NCBI RefSeq assembly: GCF_002860325.1
Contig: NZ_PKOJ01000011.1
Coordinates: 31,516 to 95,515 of the forward strand
DNA length: 64,000 nucleotides
From: Neptunicoccus cionae
GTDB lineage: Bacteria; Pseudomonadota; Alphaproteobacteria; Rhodobacterales; Rhodobacteraceae
Direction of reading: 5' to 3'
The position numbers and the translations under genes were made by a program. Under the pieces are notes generated by a model. It did not search any database and was not told where the DNA came from. It was given only the letters and a program-made list of their open reading frames with translations. Below are positions 46,307-55,656 of the stretch, one piece after another. Positions within the stretch are counted from its first letter, which is position 1. Each line of letters begins with the position of its first letter.

Positions 46307-47209
46307 ATGACTGCCCCCTACCCTACCTTTGACTGGAACCACGCCCGCGCCTTTCTGGTGACCGCCCAGAGCGGTTCTCTCTCTGCTGCGGCGCGTGTAC
46401 TTGGCCTGACGCAGCCCACGCTCAGCCGTCAGGTGGCCGCGTTGGAGGCCGAATTGGGACTGACCTTGTTTGAACGGGTGGGGCGCGGATTGGAAATTAC
46501 GCAGGCTGGCCGTGATGTGCTCGAACACTTCTTGCGCATGGGACAAGCGGCGGAAAACGCAATGCTGGCCGCTTCGGGACAATCCCAGTCCGTAGAAGGC
46601 CGCGTCAGCCTTTCGGTCTCGGATATTATCGCGGCCAGCTTTATGCCAGAGGCCCTTGCCCGATTGCGGGAAATGGCACCGGGGATCGAAATCGAACTTC
46701 TTGCAGTTAACCGCATATCCGATCTGCAACGGCGCGAGGCGGATATCGCTCTGCGCCACATTCGTCCCACAGAGCCGGAACTGATCGCCCGCAATCTTGG
46801 GGAGGCTAATGGCAAGCTCTATGGCGCGGCGTCCTATCTGGACAGCCTTGGCCCGCTGCGAAGCCTTCCGGACCTGTCTGCAGCCCGCTTTGTCTCGACA
46901 GGCGACCCCGAAGAATTCATCGCCTACCTGAATGCGCGGGGATATACACTGCAACGGTCCAATGTGGCTTATTCCACCCGCAGCGGGATTGCGGGATGGG
47001 AGATGGTGAAACAGGGGCTCGGGCTGGGTGTAATGATGTCGGATGTCGGAGACAGGACACACGGCGTCAGGGCGGTTCTGCCTGAGCTTACTACAGTCCA
47101 TTACCCGAACTGGCTGACAACCCATCGCGAATTACACACTAGCAAACGCATCCGCATCGTGTTTGACTTTCTCGCAGAATACTTCAGGGAAGCCTTCACC
47201 CTGAAATGA
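46307..47209 (+). CDS. LysR family transcriptional regulator
   Basis: A 300-residue LTTR. The N-terminal helix-turn-helix is SGSLSAAARVLGLTQPTLSR (about 22-41) followed by VAALEAELGLTLFERVGRG; the rest is a LysR substrate domain. It shares a short divergent region with the methyltransferase gene at 46221, the usual layout for a LysR target. It is the only plus-strand gene in this insertion. Confidence 0.92.
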   Translation: MTAPYPTFDWNHARAFLVTAQSGSLSAAARVLGLTQPTLSRQVAALEAELGLTLFERVGRGLEITQAGRDVLEHFLRMGQAAENAMLAASGQSQSVEGRVSLSVSDIIAASFMPEALARLREMAPGIEIELLAVNRISDLQRREADIALRHIRPTEPELIARNLGEANGKLYGAASYLDSLGPLRSLPDLSAARFVSTGDPEEFIAYLNARGYTLQRSNVAYSTRSGIAGWEMVKQGLGLGVMMSDVGDRTHGVRAVLPELTTVHYPNWLTTHRELHTSKRIRIVFDFLAEYFREAFTLK

Positions 47210-47241
47210 AAAACGCCCCCGCAAATGCGAGGGCGTTTTTT
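47209..47241. terminator. Bidirectional terminator after lysR and rpmD
   Basis: Arms AAAAACGCCC / GGGCGTTTTT with an inner GCA/TGC pair in the loop. T-runs occur on both strands, so it can end both the lysR transcript (plus) and the rpmC-to-rpmD transcript (minus). Confidence 0.9.
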
Positions 47242-47249
47242 AGTGGTTG

Positions 47250-47273
47250 GCAGGTCGGGCTTCAGCCCGACAC
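47250..47273. repeat. Palindromic repeat copy 3 (3' of rpmD)
   Basis: Core GTCGGGCTTCAGCCCGAC at 47254-47271, ending 8 nt from the rpmD stop codon. Confidence 0.8.
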
Positions 47274-47278
47274 AACAC

Positions 47279-47467
47279 TTAACCTTTTTCTTCGATGATC
47301 TCGGCCATGTGAGGGATCTTGGCGATCATGCCGCGAACCGCAGGAGTGTCTTCCAGCTCGCGTGTTTTGTGCATTTTGTTCAGGCCCAGACCGATCAGCG
47401 TTTGACGCTGTTTTTCAGGGCGACGGATCGGAGAGCCGATCTGTTTTACAACAATGGTTTTAGCCAT
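47279..47467 (-). CDS. rpmD: 50S ribosomal protein L30
   Basis: 62 residues: [19 protein letters not shown] and [20 protein letters not shown] are the L30 marks. Last gene of the rpmC-rpmD unit; normally followed by rplO, but here by an insertion. Confidence 0.97.
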   Translation of the reverse strand: MAKTIVVKQIGSPIRRPEKQRQTLIGLGLNKMHKTRELEDTPAVRGMIAKIPHMAEIIEEKG

Positions 47468-47471
47468 GATC

Positions 47472-48053
47472 TTATACCTTCAACTCTTCAGCCACGTCGC
47501 CAGCAGGTGCTTCGGCAGGGGCGTCTGTTTTTGGCAGAATGTCGGAAACTTTCTTGCCACGACGTTGTGCAACATTGCGCGGGCTGGTTTCTTTGCTCAG
47601 ACCGTTCATGGTTGCGCGGATCATGTTGTACGGGTTGGCCGAACCGATGGATTTGGACACAACGTCCTGAACACCCAACATTTCGAACACAGCACGCATA
47701 GGACCACCGGCGATGATACCGGTACCTTGTGGGGCTGTCCGCATCACAACTTTACCAGCGCCGTGACGGCCTTCCATGTCGTGGTGCAGGGTACGACCCT
47801 CACGCAGGGGAACGCGGATCATTTTGCGTTTTGCAGCTTCGGTTGCCTTGCGGATCGCTTCAGGCACTTCTTTGGCTTTACCTTTGCCAAAACCGACGCG
47901 GCCTTTTTGGTCGCCAACAACGACCAGCGCAGCAAAACCAAAGCGCTTACCGCCTTTTACTGTTTTGGATACGCGGTTGATCGCTACAAGGCGATCTTGA
48001 AATTCGGGGTTCTCGTCGCGATCGCGACCCCGACGGTTGTCATCTCTAGCCAT
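47472..48053 (-). CDS. rpsE: 30S ribosomal protein S5
   Basis: 193 residues. The S5 signature [20 protein letters not shown] and the loop [19 protein letters not shown] are present; an acidic/alanine C-terminal tail is typical here. The ATG at 48053 is chosen because GGAGG is better spaced than for the ATG one codon earlier. Confidence 0.97.
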   Translation of the reverse strand: MARDDNRRGRDRDENPEFQDRLVAINRVSKTVKGGKRFGFAALVVVGDQKGRVGFGKGKAKEVPEAIRKATEAAKRKMIRVPLREGRTLHHDMEGRHGAGKVVMRTAPQGTGIIAGGPMRAVFEMLGVQDVVSKSIGSANPYNMIRATMNGLSKETSPRNVAQRRGKKVSDILPKTDAPAEAPAGDVAEELKV

Positions 48054-48132
48054 CATTGGCCTCCTGGATAGTGTGGGGTTTCCCCCGAATGTTCCAATCC
48101 TGGTGGGACGAAACCGTCCCCCGGATCATCGA

Positions 48133-48153
48133 GGTGGGCCAGAGCGGCCCACC
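48133..48153. repeat. Hairpin between rplR and rpsE
   Basis: Perfect 8-bp arms GGTGGGCC / GGCCCACC with loop AGAGC, 8 nt 3' of rplR. No T-run; probable intercistronic mRNA hairpin in the same position relative to a stop codon as the repeats listed above. Confidence 0.55.
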
Positions 48154-48161
48154 TGCAGACT

Positions 48162-48521
48162 TTAGAATTTCAGACCGCCTTCACGGGCTGCATCTGCGAG
48201 CGCTTTTACCTTGCCGTGGAACAGGAAACCGCCACGGTCGAAATAGCAGGTGTCAACACCGGCTTTTTTCGCACGTTCTGCGATTGCTGCGCCAACTTTG
48301 GCAGAAGCTTCAACGTTGTTTTTGCCCACAACACCCAGATCTTTTTCCATAGAGGAAGCGGATGCCAGTGTTACGCCGTTAACATCGTCGATCAGCTGCA
48401 CGCTGATGTTCTTGGAAGAGCGGTGAACGCTCAGACGGGGGCGGCCTGCAGCCACCTTCCGCATTTTGCTCCGGTTGCGCATACGGCGCTTAAGGAACAG
48501 AGTTCTCTTGCTAATAGCCAT
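48162..48521 (-). CDS. rplR: 50S ribosomal protein L18
   Basis: 119 residues with [18 protein letters not shown] and the 5S-rRNA-binding C-terminus ending [10 protein letters not shown]. Usual place between rplF and rpsE. Confidence 0.97.
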   Translation of the reverse strand: MAISKRTLFLKRRMRNRSKMRKVAAGRPRLSVHRSSKNISVQLIDDVNGVTLASASSMEKDLGVVGKNNVEASAKVGAAIAERAKKAGVDTCYFDRGGFLFHGKVKALADAAREGGLKF

Positions 48522-48533
48522 GTTATGCGTTCC

Positions 48534-49067
48534 TTACTTCTTCTTACCTTCTTTGCGGAAGATATATTCGTCTTTGTACTTGATGCCTTTACCTTTGTAG
48601 GGCTCTGGCTTGCGGTACTGACGAATGTTTGCAGCAACCTGACCAACAACTTGCTGGTCGATACCTTCAACAATGATTTCAGTCGGTTTAGGAGCTGTTA
48701 CAGTAATGCCTTCCGGCACTTTGTACTCAACGTCGTGGGACAGACCGAGCGCCAGCTTCAGGGTGTTGCCCTGCATCTGCGCACGATAACCAACACCGTT
48801 GATTTCCAGCTCTTTTTTGAAGCCTTCAGTCACGCCTGTTACCAGGTTGGCGATCTGTGTGCGGCTCATACCCCATTGCTGGCGCGCCCGTTTGGACTTG
48901 CCACGAGGTGTAACCAGCACACCGTTTTCTTCAACGGAAAGCGTTACGTCGTCAGTTGCCTTGAAGGTGCGTGCACCTTTCGGGCCTTTTACTTCTACGG
49001 TCTGGCCAGACACAGAGGCTGTTACGCCGCTGGGCAGCTCGACCGGTTTTTTACCAATACGAGACAT
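48534..49067 (-). CDS. rplF: 50S ribosomal protein L6
   Basis: 177 residues: [24 protein letters not shown] and the C-terminal [16 protein letters not shown] signature near the sarcin-ricin loop. Confidence 0.98.
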   Translation of the reverse strand: MSRIGKKPVELPSGVTASVSGQTVEVKGPKGARTFKATDDVTLSVEENGVLVTPRGKSKRARQQWGMSRTQIANLVTGVTEGFKKELEINGVGYRAQMQGNTLKLALGLSHDVEYKVPEGITVTAPKPTEIIVEGIDQQVVGQVAANIRQYRKPEPYKGKGIKYKDEYIFRKEGKKK

Positions 49068-49077
49068 CTGTCACCCC

Positions 49078-49470
49078 TTAGAAGATTGTGCACAACACTT
49101 CGCCGCCAACATTGGCTGCGCGTGCTTGTGCGTCTGACATGACACCCTTGGATGTCGATACGATGGAAACGCCGAGACCTTGACGAACCGCTGGGATGTC
49201 CTTGACGTTCGCATAAACGCGACGGCCAGGGGTGGATACCCGTTTGAGTTCTTTGATCACAGGCACGCCGTCGAAGTATTTCAGAGAAATCTCCAGCTCG
49301 GGGTGACCGTTGACGCCTGTACCAGCTTCGTAACCGCGGATGTAACCTTCGCTCTGGAGCACGTCCAGAACCCAGCCACGCAGTTTGGAAGCAGGTGTTT
49401 TCACTGTGGATTTGCCGCGCAGTTGTGCGTTGCGAATACGTGTGAGCATATCACCGATAGGATCGTTCAT
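49078..49470 (-). CDS. rpsH: 30S ribosomal protein S8
   Basis: 130 residues with [15 protein letters not shown] and the [18 protein letters not shown] signature. In many bacteria S8 represses its own operon; no such site was identified here. Confidence 0.98.
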   Translation of the reverse strand: MNDPIGDMLTRIRNAQLRGKSTVKTPASKLRGWVLDVLQSEGYIRGYEAGTGVNGHPELEISLKYFDGVPVIKELKRVSTPGRRVYANVKDIPAVRQGLGVSIVSTSKGVMSDAQARAANVGGEVLCTIF

Positions 49471-49482
49471 ATGTACTTCTCC

Positions 49483-49788
49483 TTACCAGCTCGATTTGAC
49501 CATGCCGGGGATCTGGCCGTCAGACGCCAACTGGCGCAACGCGATCCGGGACATTTTCAGTTTACGATAATACGCCTTAGGACGACCGGAAACCTGGCAC
49601 CGGTTGTGAAGACGAGTGGCAGAGGAATTGCGGGGAAGTTCCGCAAGTTTCAGGCGCGCCTTGAAACGCTCCTCCATTGGGAGATCCATGTTTGTCGCGA
49701 TTTCTTTCAGCGCGGCACGTTTGGCAGCATATTTCTCTACCAGACGTTGACGCTTCAGTTCGCGTTGGATCATTGCAGCTTTAGCCAT
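49483..49788 (-). CDS. rpsN: 30S ribosomal protein S14 (zinc-independent form)
   Basis: 101 residues of the long form without the CxxC zinc pairs; C-terminal [20 protein letters not shown] is the signature. Confidence 0.98.
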   Translation of the reverse strand: MAKAAMIQRELKRQRLVEKYAAKRAALKEIATNMDLPMEERFKARLKLAELPRNSSATRLHNRCQVSGRPKAYYRKLKMSRIALRQLASDGQIPGMVKSSW

Positions 49789-49809
49789 GATGTTTTCTCC
49801 TGTCCGCGA

Positions 49810-50361
49810 TCAGTTTGTGAAAGGCACGTTAAAGTGCTTCAACAGACTTTTCGCTTCCGCATCTGTGTTCGCGTTCGTGTTGAAAGCGATGTCCATGCCC
49901 CACATTACGTCAACTTTATCGTAGTCGATTTCAGGGAACACGATGTGCTCTTTCAGACCCATGGCATAGTTGCCACGGCCGTCGAAGCTTTTGCCGGATA
50001 CGCCGCGGAAGTCGCGGATACGAGGCATTGCAACAGTGATCAGACGATCAAGGAATTCATACATCTGATCGCCACGCAGCGTGACTTTCACACCCAAAGG
50101 CATGTCTTCACGTACGCGGAAACCCGCGATGGATTTCTTCGCTTTGGTAATCACTGGCTGCTGACCGGCAATTGCGGCCATATCAGCTACAGCAGAGCGG
50201 ATTTTCTTAGAGTCGTTTACGGCTTCGCCAACACCCATGTTCAGCACGATTTTCTCGAGCTTGGGGATTTGCATGTCGTTCTTGTAACCGAACTCTTCTT
50301 TCATGGCAGCGCGGATCGTGTCCTTATACGCAGCCTTCAGGCGTGGAGTATAATCAGCCAT
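49810..50361 (-). CDS. rplE: 50S ribosomal protein L5
   Basis: 183 residues with [13 protein letters not shown] and the [19 protein letters not shown] signature. Overlaps the end of rplX by 8 nt. Confidence 0.98.
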   Translation of the reverse strand: MADYTPRLKAAYKDTIRAAMKEEFGYKNDMQIPKLEKIVLNMGVGEAVNDSKKIRSAVADMAAIAGQQPVITKAKKSIAGFRVREDMPLGVKVTLRGDQMYEFLDRLITVAMPRIRDFRGVSGKSFDGRGNYAMGLKEHIVFPEIDYDKVDVMWGMDIAFNTNANTDAEAKSLLKHFNVPFTN

Positions 50362-50668
50362 TGATCACTTCTCCCGATTTCTTGGCAAAACGGACTTTCT
50401 TGTCGCCGTCCATTTTGAAACCAACCCGTGTTGGGCCGCCGTTTTTAGGATCGACCAAAGCAAGGTTGCTCAGTTGGATCGGCATCTCGGTTGGTACGCG
50501 ACCACCCTGAGAGTTCTGTGTCTGGGCCTGGTGACGGATGGCCACGTTAACGCCGGACACGATGGCTTTGCCAGTGGACGGGTTTACGGACGAGATTTCG
50601 CCCTCTTTCCCTTTGTCCTTGCCAGCCAGCACGATGACCTTGTCACCTTTACGCAGTTTAGCAGCCAT
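50354..50668 (-). CDS. rplX: 50S ribosomal protein L24
   Basis: 104 residues with the KOW-type [20 protein letters not shown]. It overlaps rplE and abuts rplN by one base. Confidence 0.98.
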   Translation of the reverse strand: MAAKLRKGDKVIVLAGKDKGKEGEISSVNPSTGKAIVSGVNVAIRHQAQTQNSQGGRVPTEMPIQLSNLALVDPKNGGPTRVGFKMDGDKKVRFAKKSGEVING

Positions 50669-51036
50669 TACAGCACCTCCGGCGCAAGAGAAATGATCTT
50701 CATGAAGTTCTTGGAACGCAGTTCACGAACCACTGGCCCGAAAATACGTGTGCCAACAGGCTCACCAGCGTTGTTCAAGAGAACGGCAGCATTGCCGTCG
50801 AAACGGATTGCTGTGCCGTCTTCGCGACGGACTTCTTTGGCGGTGCGTACAACTACTGCCTTGCGAACTTCACCTTTTTTCACGCGACCGCGTGGAATGG
50901 CTTCTTTCACAGAGACAACAATAATGTCGCCCACGGAAGCGTACTTCCGCTTGGAACCGCCCAGAACCTTAATGCACTGAACACGGCGGGCGCCGCTGTT
51001 GTCAGCCACTTCAAGATTGGTCTGCATCTGGATCAT
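50668..51036 (-). CDS. rplN: 50S ribosomal protein L14
   Basis: 122 residues, [20 protein letters not shown] and the [20 protein letters not shown] signature. Confidence 0.98.
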   Translation of the reverse strand: MIQMQTNLEVADNSGARRVQCIKVLGGSKRKYASVGDIIVVSVKEAIPRGRVKKGEVRKAVVVRTAKEVRREDGTAIRFDGNAAVLLNNAGEPVGTRIFGPVVRELRSKNFMKIISLAPEVL

Positions 51037-51115
51037 GGTAGATACTCCGACCTTTGGGGACCTAAATGCAGTCTAGGCCCCAGGGTTTCGATTAACTGTT
51101 GGTTACAGCAGGGCC

Positions 51116-51352
51116 TCAGGAGGCGTCTGTCAGAACTTCCCAGCGTTTGGTCTTCGAAATTGGCGCACATTCCTGAATGCGGACTTGGTCACCAACCTTG
51201 AATTGCTCGTTCGCATCGTGAGCCCGGTATTTTTTGGACTTACGGATGGTCTTTTTCAGAACCGGATGTGTGAAACGACGTTCAACAGAAACTGTTACAG
51301 TCTGTGCATTCTGGTCGCTGGTCACAGTGCCGGTGAGGATACGCTTAGGCAT
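51116..51352 (-). CDS. rpsQ: 30S ribosomal protein S17
   Basis: 78 residues with [20 protein letters not shown] and the [16 protein letters not shown] signature. Confidence 0.97.
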   Translation of the reverse strand: MPKRILTGTVTSDQNAQTVTVSVERRFTHPVLKKTIRKSKKYRAHDANEQFKVGDQVRIQECAPISKTKRWEVLTDAS

Positions 51353-51365
51353 TGTTCACACTTCC

Positions 51366-51569
51366 TTATTCAGCCGCTGCTTCAGCAGCTTTTTGGTTCA
51401 AGATTGTGTTCACACGCGCAACAGCGCGGCGAACCTGGCGTACACGTGCAGTGTTTTCCAGCTGGCTTGTGGCCGCTTGAAAACGCAGGTTGAACGCTTC
51501 TTTCTTAAGATTGACAAGCTCCGTACGAAGCTCATCCGGGGTTTTGCCCCGAAGTTCGTTGGCATCCAT
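51366..51569 (-). CDS. rpmC: 50S ribosomal protein L29
   Basis: 67 residues. The ATG at 51569 ([20 protein letters not shown]) is better spaced from AAGGA than the ATG two codons earlier. [10 protein letters not shown] is the signature. It is the first ribosomal gene of its unit, separated from rplP by a ~5 kb insertion, so a promoter must lie upstream. Confidence 0.96.
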   Translation of the reverse strand: MDANELRGKTPDELRTELVNLKKEAFNLRFQAATSQLENTARVRQVRRAVARVNTILNQKAAEAAAE

Positions 51570-51818
51570 AGCCATTTCCTTTTTTCAACATCATTGGCAG
51601 GCCGCATAGACGCATACTTTCGCATGCACATACGTCACCCTGATTCCAATGGAGTGGATGATGAACGCGCTCTATAGGTCGGATAGGAGGGGCTGGCAAG
51701 TCTTTTATCTCAAGTCTGTCGCCGCGCCCTGAACCTACCGCAGTCACACCCACCGTGCAATCCGGTAAAAGCATCGGGCAACCGACAGGCTGTTTGAGGA
51801 AACAGTCTATTTCCTTGA

Positions 51819-51846
51819 TTGATCTCCCCCCCCCCCCCGCTACACT
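51819..51846 (+). promoter_or_regulatory. Promoter with homopolymeric spacer upstream of the RTX-like gene
   Basis: -35 TTGATC (51819-51824), 16-bp spacer composed of T, 13 C, G, C, then -10 TACACT (51841-51846). One more C would give the optimal 17 bp. This is the layout of slipped-strand phase-variable promoters. The competing -35 TTGATT at 51815 would need a 20-bp spacer. Confidence 0.55.
51826..51838. repeat. Run of 13 C
   Basis: Uninterrupted homopolymer of 13 C. Its length is far outside what this moderately G/C-rich sequence shows elsewhere in the window, and such runs slip readily in replication. Confidence 0.95.
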
Positions 51847-51914
51847 CGGTAGGGTAGAGCAGCGTTTGGCGTTCCGGCTGCTTGAAATACGTTGGCACTA
51901 AATAGGGTTACACT

Positions 51915-52727
51915 ATGATTTACGGTTTATTGATTTTACTGGGCGCAGGTTTGTTGGTGTCTGCAATTGACGGCTCGGGCGGTTCCGACAGTACAGAAAC
52001 GGAAGACACAGGCGACACCCCCGTTATGGAGGAAGGCACCCTCACCTGCACCGATGGTGCGGATCTGCTGGATCTGGCGGAATATGACGGTGTCGAAAAG
52101 GTGCTGGGTAAAGGTGGGAACGATGCGGTGACTTCTCCGGCAGATGACACGATGTTGGCCGGAACAGAAATCTATGGTGGTGCCGGCGATGACAGGCTCG
52201 ACGCGTCCTATATCCCGGCGGCTGACGTATACGGGGGCGCGGGTGCGGATGACATCAGCGTCACAAACCACGTCTACGACGATTACGCCTCTGCCTATGG
52301 CGGCGCTGGCGCGGATGCGATCCATATGGACACCACCGCAATCGGCTCGGAGAGTCCTGATGGCGGGGTATACGCGGAAGGCGGGAGCGGGGCTGACCAG
52401 TTCGACGTCAACATCAGCTACGGGTATCTCGACATTCCCGCCGGATCGACCGAGGGCGCACAAGAAGTGGCCAGCATCGGGGACTTCAACGGGGCGGAGG
52501 ATACGTTGGTCATCAATTTGGAACGGGAGAGCGCCTATTCCGACAGTCCGGTGAATGAGGACACAACCTTTACAGGACTACGGATCGAAGAAGGCGGTAC
52601 CGAAGAAGATCCGACTGCTTCTGTTATCCTGAACTTCGTCAATGCTGGTGGCGATCCTTTTGAAGTAATCGTGGCGCTGGAAGGCGGTCCTTTTCCTGCG
52701 GCCTCGGACATTACAGTAAACCTTTGA
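51915..52727 (+). CDS. Exported RTX-like calcium-binding repeat protein
   Basis: A 270-residue protein. Residues 4-18 are a hydrophobic N-terminal segment (signal or anchor) followed by a Gly/Ser/Thr/Asp-rich linker. Residues 85-165 hold imperfect hemolysin-type repeats: YGGAGDDRLD, VYGGAGADDIS, YGGAGADAIH and EGGSGADQFD. The rest is acidic with no recognised enzyme motif. It is unusual in having both an N-terminal export-like segment and RTX-like repeats. AGGG lies 8 nt before the ATG. Likely surface or secreted; its promoter carries a 13-C run. Confidence 0.75.
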   Translation: MIYGLLILLGAGLLVSAIDGSGGSDSTETEDTGDTPVMEEGTLTCTDGADLLDLAEYDGVEKVLGKGGNDAVTSPADDTMLAGTEIYGGAGDDRLDASYIPAADVYGGAGADDISVTNHVYDDYASAYGGAGADAIHMDTTAIGSESPDGGVYAEGGSGADQFDVNISYGYLDIPAGSTEGAQEVASIGDFNGAEDTLVINLERESAYSDSPVNEDTTFTGLRIEEGGTEEDPTASVILNFVNAGGDPFEVIVALEGGPFPAASDITVNL

Positions 52728-52755
52728 GCTACTGCGTGAGGCATTGCGCCCTGCC

Positions 52756-53292
52756 CTAACCTGCGGCCCGTTCTGCGGCGCGGCGGGCCAGTACATCTTC
52801 CTGTCGAAGCCATTTGTATTTTTTGTCGCCAGCGACACTTCCCCAGTAGAGGGGTCCGCCAAAGCGCCACGGGTCCAGGATGATCGACTCTTCCATCGTA
52901 CTGCCGACACGTCCGATCAGAACCGTTGAATGGTCAATCCGGAACGCCACATCGGAATTGGCAATGGCGCGGTGCAGGACAAGGGTCTGGAAGTTTTCAG
53001 CAGCAAGCCGTTTTTGCATGTCCTCGGCCCAGTGCCAACACAGACCGCGCGGGCGGGTGCCCGCATTGACCTTCGTGTTGTGGATCAGGGGTGGATCGGT
53101 AATGCCATATTCAACAGCCAGCTTGCGGGGATAATGAAACGCAATATAGGCCGCGCGGGCGGCCTCTTCGGGGTCTACATCCGGCCCCAGCGCAAGAATG
53201 CTCGATTCAAGTGCGGCGACTTCCGATTGTTGCACTGGTGGCAGACGGTCCGGCGGCGGTGTCCCGCAAGCGGCCAGAAACAGGGTTAACAC
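52756..53292 (-). CDS. Lipoprotein with transglutaminase-like Cys-His-Asp arrangement
   Basis: A 178-residue protein with a lipobox LFLAAC close to the start. Mature-part motifs GLCWHWAEDM, RIDHSTVLIG and ILDPWRFGG give a Cys, His and Asp in the order of transglutaminase/papain-like enzymes, though that is inference. The GTG at 53292 leaves a very short signal peptide; the frame stays open upstream and an ATT at 53325, with GGGGG before it, would give a much better one (IFSRFFTAFALVL...). It converges with the RTX-like gene. Confidence 0.68.
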   Translation of the reverse strand: MLTLFLAACGTPPPDRLPPVQQSEVAALESSILALGPDVDPEEAARAAYIAFHYPRKLAVEYGITDPPLIHNTKVNAGTRPRGLCWHWAEDMQKRLAAENFQTLVLHRAIANSDVAFRIDHSTVLIGRVGSTMEESIILDPWRFGGPLYWGSVAGDKKYKWLRQEDVLARRAAERAAG

Positions 53293-53439
53293 CAGCGCGA
53301 AAGCGGTAAAGAAACGGCTAAAAATGGAACTGCCCCCAAGTCTTGGTCTTTTAGTCTCGATCGGTTTTGGCGCAGGCTAGCAATCCACTGCCAGCCTGTC
53401 GAGAGTTGCAGCCTTCACAAAAACGCCAATTCGGCAGGC

Positions 53440-54069
53440 TTACCCTGCCTCTACCAGCGCATAGTTAAAGCTGACGGAAATACGCTCTTCGTCGGACATA
53501 TTCATAGGCACCTCATGGCGCAACCAGCTTTCCCATAACAGCACATCCCCGACCTGTGGCGCGACATAGTGGAACGGCTTCATTCCCGTTGCAGCATCCT
53601 TCTTGCGGGTCGGTGCCGCCATCATCATCGCCAGCCGCGGATCTTCGAACTTGATCGCGCTGGCATCAGACGGCATCGCCACATAGGTGGTGCCACTGAT
53701 CGCGGAATGGGGGTGGATATGCGAGGTGTGAATCCCCCCTGTCGGCAGGATGTTGATCCACAAACTGTCGAGCCGCAGGGCACGTCCTTCCAGATCAAAG
53801 GCCAGATCTTCGGCAAAAGCCGCCACATGCGCATCCAGCGCCGTAACCAGATCCTTAAAGATCGGAAAACGCCACGGCAGATCGTCGAGACTGGCATAGC
53901 TGGTATAGCCGGGGAAATCGTTTTCCTCGCACCAGTCCTGCCCGGCCTCGTCATCATCTGCGATGGAAAGGCAGGTCGCCTCCAGTTCATTGGGATCAAT
54001 GGCAGCGCCCAGCTCTGTCAGCTGGGCGCGATAAAGGCGGGTCACGAAGAGGGAATCAATCTGGCTCAT
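53440..54069 (-). CDS. TIGR02466-like putative 2-oxoglutarate/Fe(II) oxygenase
   Basis: A 209-residue protein with the double-stranded beta-helix iron pattern: HTSHIHPHS near residue 115, SWLRHEVPMN near 185 and RISVSFNYALV at the end. The family is poorly characterised; substrate unknown. Single cytoplasmic domain, same strand as the symporter gene upstream. Confidence 0.78.
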   Translation of the reverse strand: MSQIDSLFVTRLYRAQLTELGAAIDPNELEATCLSIADDDEAGQDWCEENDFPGYTSYASLDDLPWRFPIFKDLVTALDAHVAAFAEDLAFDLEGRALRLDSLWINILPTGGIHTSHIHPHSAISGTTYVAMPSDASAIKFEDPRLAMMMAAPTRKKDAATGMKPFHYVAPQVGDVLLWESWLRHEVPMNMSDEERISVSFNYALVEAG

Positions 54070-54110
54070 GTCTTGTGCATACCGTGTTGATCAACGCGGG
54101 CCAACGCGCT

Positions 54111-55496
54111 TTATCGGATGGGCTGTGCGGAATGGCGGGATGATCCCGTCAGGACCGCCGCAAAGCCCACCAGAAGGACCATCAGACAAATCTGCAAGAG
54201 CTGTTCGTATTTGTGACCTTCTATCAAAACCGCCGAAACCACTTCGTTGTCCCGCAGGAAATATGCCGCAGCGCCGGACATCGCGGCCACGAAAGCCGTC
54301 ATATAGGCCCAACCGGCAATCAGCCGCCCGCCAACGAGTCCGACCAACAGCACAGGCGTCAGGAACATGGAAGCCGTACCAGAGACCGCCACAGCGTCAA
54401 ATAGGCTCTGATTGCCCCAAAGCGTTAGCGCCGCTCCCAGTACAGCGAACACCAGCATCGCAATCCGCCCGTTGGTTATTGTACGAGGGACGAGCGCTAG
54501 TTCCTCTACCACCAGACGGGATGCTGATGACAGGGCCGAATCCAGCGTCGACAGGGCCGAAACCAGCAACGACACCATCAAAGCGCTGAAGACCCAAGAC
54601 GGCAACATTTGCGCCCAGGTCCCAAGCAACTGGTTTTCGTAAACAGCACCATCAAGCGCCGCCTGAATACCAAAGAGTCCGAAGGCGATGATGCACAGGG
54701 CAGAAATCCAGAAGGCATGCAAGAAGCTGCGCCGCGTGGTTTGGGGATCGCTGACAAAACCGCGGTCCATCATCACCGGATCGTGGACGGGATAGGAAAA
54801 CACCTGAAGACCGGCAACTGCAAGAAGCACCCAACCGTTGTAACTGCCGGAAACACCCGTCGCTGTCAGTGTCGCCAGCGGATTAAAAAACGCACTGGTG
54901 ACAAGGCAAATAAACGCCGCGCCAAAGACCACCAGAAACACCAGCATCTGCACCACATCACTGCGCAATGCAGCGCTCAGCCCGCCCCAGGCGGAATAAG
55001 CCAGCGCCAACAGCCCGACACCGATCACCGCATAATCCTGATAGCCCGCCAGCTCCGGCAGAACCGCGGAAAAGATCAAACCGACCACAAGAAGATTAGC
55101 AAAAACTTCGGACAGGAGGCGCAATGCAATTACCAGATTATAACAGGCAGTGCCCCGCGCACCAAAACGGTCTGTTAGCCAATCCTGCACCGACCGCGCC
55201 CCACCTGCGCGCAGGCGCCCCACGATAAACCCACCGGTCAGAAACGAAGCATAGTAAGTTGCATAAGCCAACACTCCGGCCATCCCGTAATAGTAGCCGA
55301 GAATGGCAGCGTTCATCAGGGAGCGGGCGAATATCCAAGTTGTCACCTGACTGAGTACCAGTGTCCAAAGCGCCGGCTGTGCCCCCGCCCCGGTTTGTCC
55401 GCCATAGAAACTGGCAACCGTGACGCGCCGGGGGGCTGCCAGCAGGCTCGCGATAACGACAAGGGCAAATACACCCAAAATTAGATAGGCTTGCAT
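54111..55496 (-). CDS. Sodium:solute symporter family transporter
   Basis: A 461-residue membrane protein with about 13 hydrophobic segments. SSS-family marks include YSAWGGLSAALRSDVVQMLV (about 155-175) and ALSTLDSALSSASRL. The ATG at 55496 follows GGAGA; the longer frame upstream has no membrane character. The solute (for example proline, a sugar or a carboxylate) cannot be inferred. Confidence 0.88.
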   Translation of the reverse strand: MQAYLILGVFALVVIASLLAAPRRVTVASFYGGQTGAGAQPALWTLVLSQVTTWIFARSLMNAAILGYYYGMAGVLAYATYYASFLTGGFIVGRLRAGGARSVQDWLTDRFGARGTACYNLVIALRLLSEVFANLLVVGLIFSAVLPELAGYQDYAVIGVGLLALAYSAWGGLSAALRSDVVQMLVFLVVFGAAFICLVTSAFFNPLATLTATGVSGSYNGWVLLAVAGLQVFSYPVHDPVMMDRGFVSDPQTTRRSFLHAFWISALCIIAFGLFGIQAALDGAVYENQLLGTWAQMLPSWVFSALMVSLLVSALSTLDSALSSASRLVVEELALVPRTITNGRIAMLVFAVLGAALTLWGNQSLFDAVAVSGTASMFLTPVLLVGLVGGRLIAGWAYMTAFVAAMSGAAAYFLRDNEVVSAVLIEGHKYEQLLQICLMVLLVGFAAVLTGSSRHSAQPIR

Positions 55497-55656
55497 GGTG
55501 GTCTCCGGCAGTTGCCCCATGCGCGTAGCAGGGAAGCTGATAACGCTCCAGTAACGTCCCAGTGAGCGATCTGGCGATCTATTCTGCCTATGGTTTTGCA
55601 GTTCGATCCGAAAGACACCTCTGGTCATCTGTGCAAATCGGAGGCAGAGTTGAACC

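Larger units (their letters stand above)
51570..51914. other. Divergent gene-free stretch between rpmC and the RTX-like gene
   Basis: 345 bases. The plus side holds the poly-C promoter (51819-51846) and a leader of about 65 nt. The minus side must hold the promoter of the rpmC unit; no clear consensus was recognised there. No open frame of note. Confidence 0.6.
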
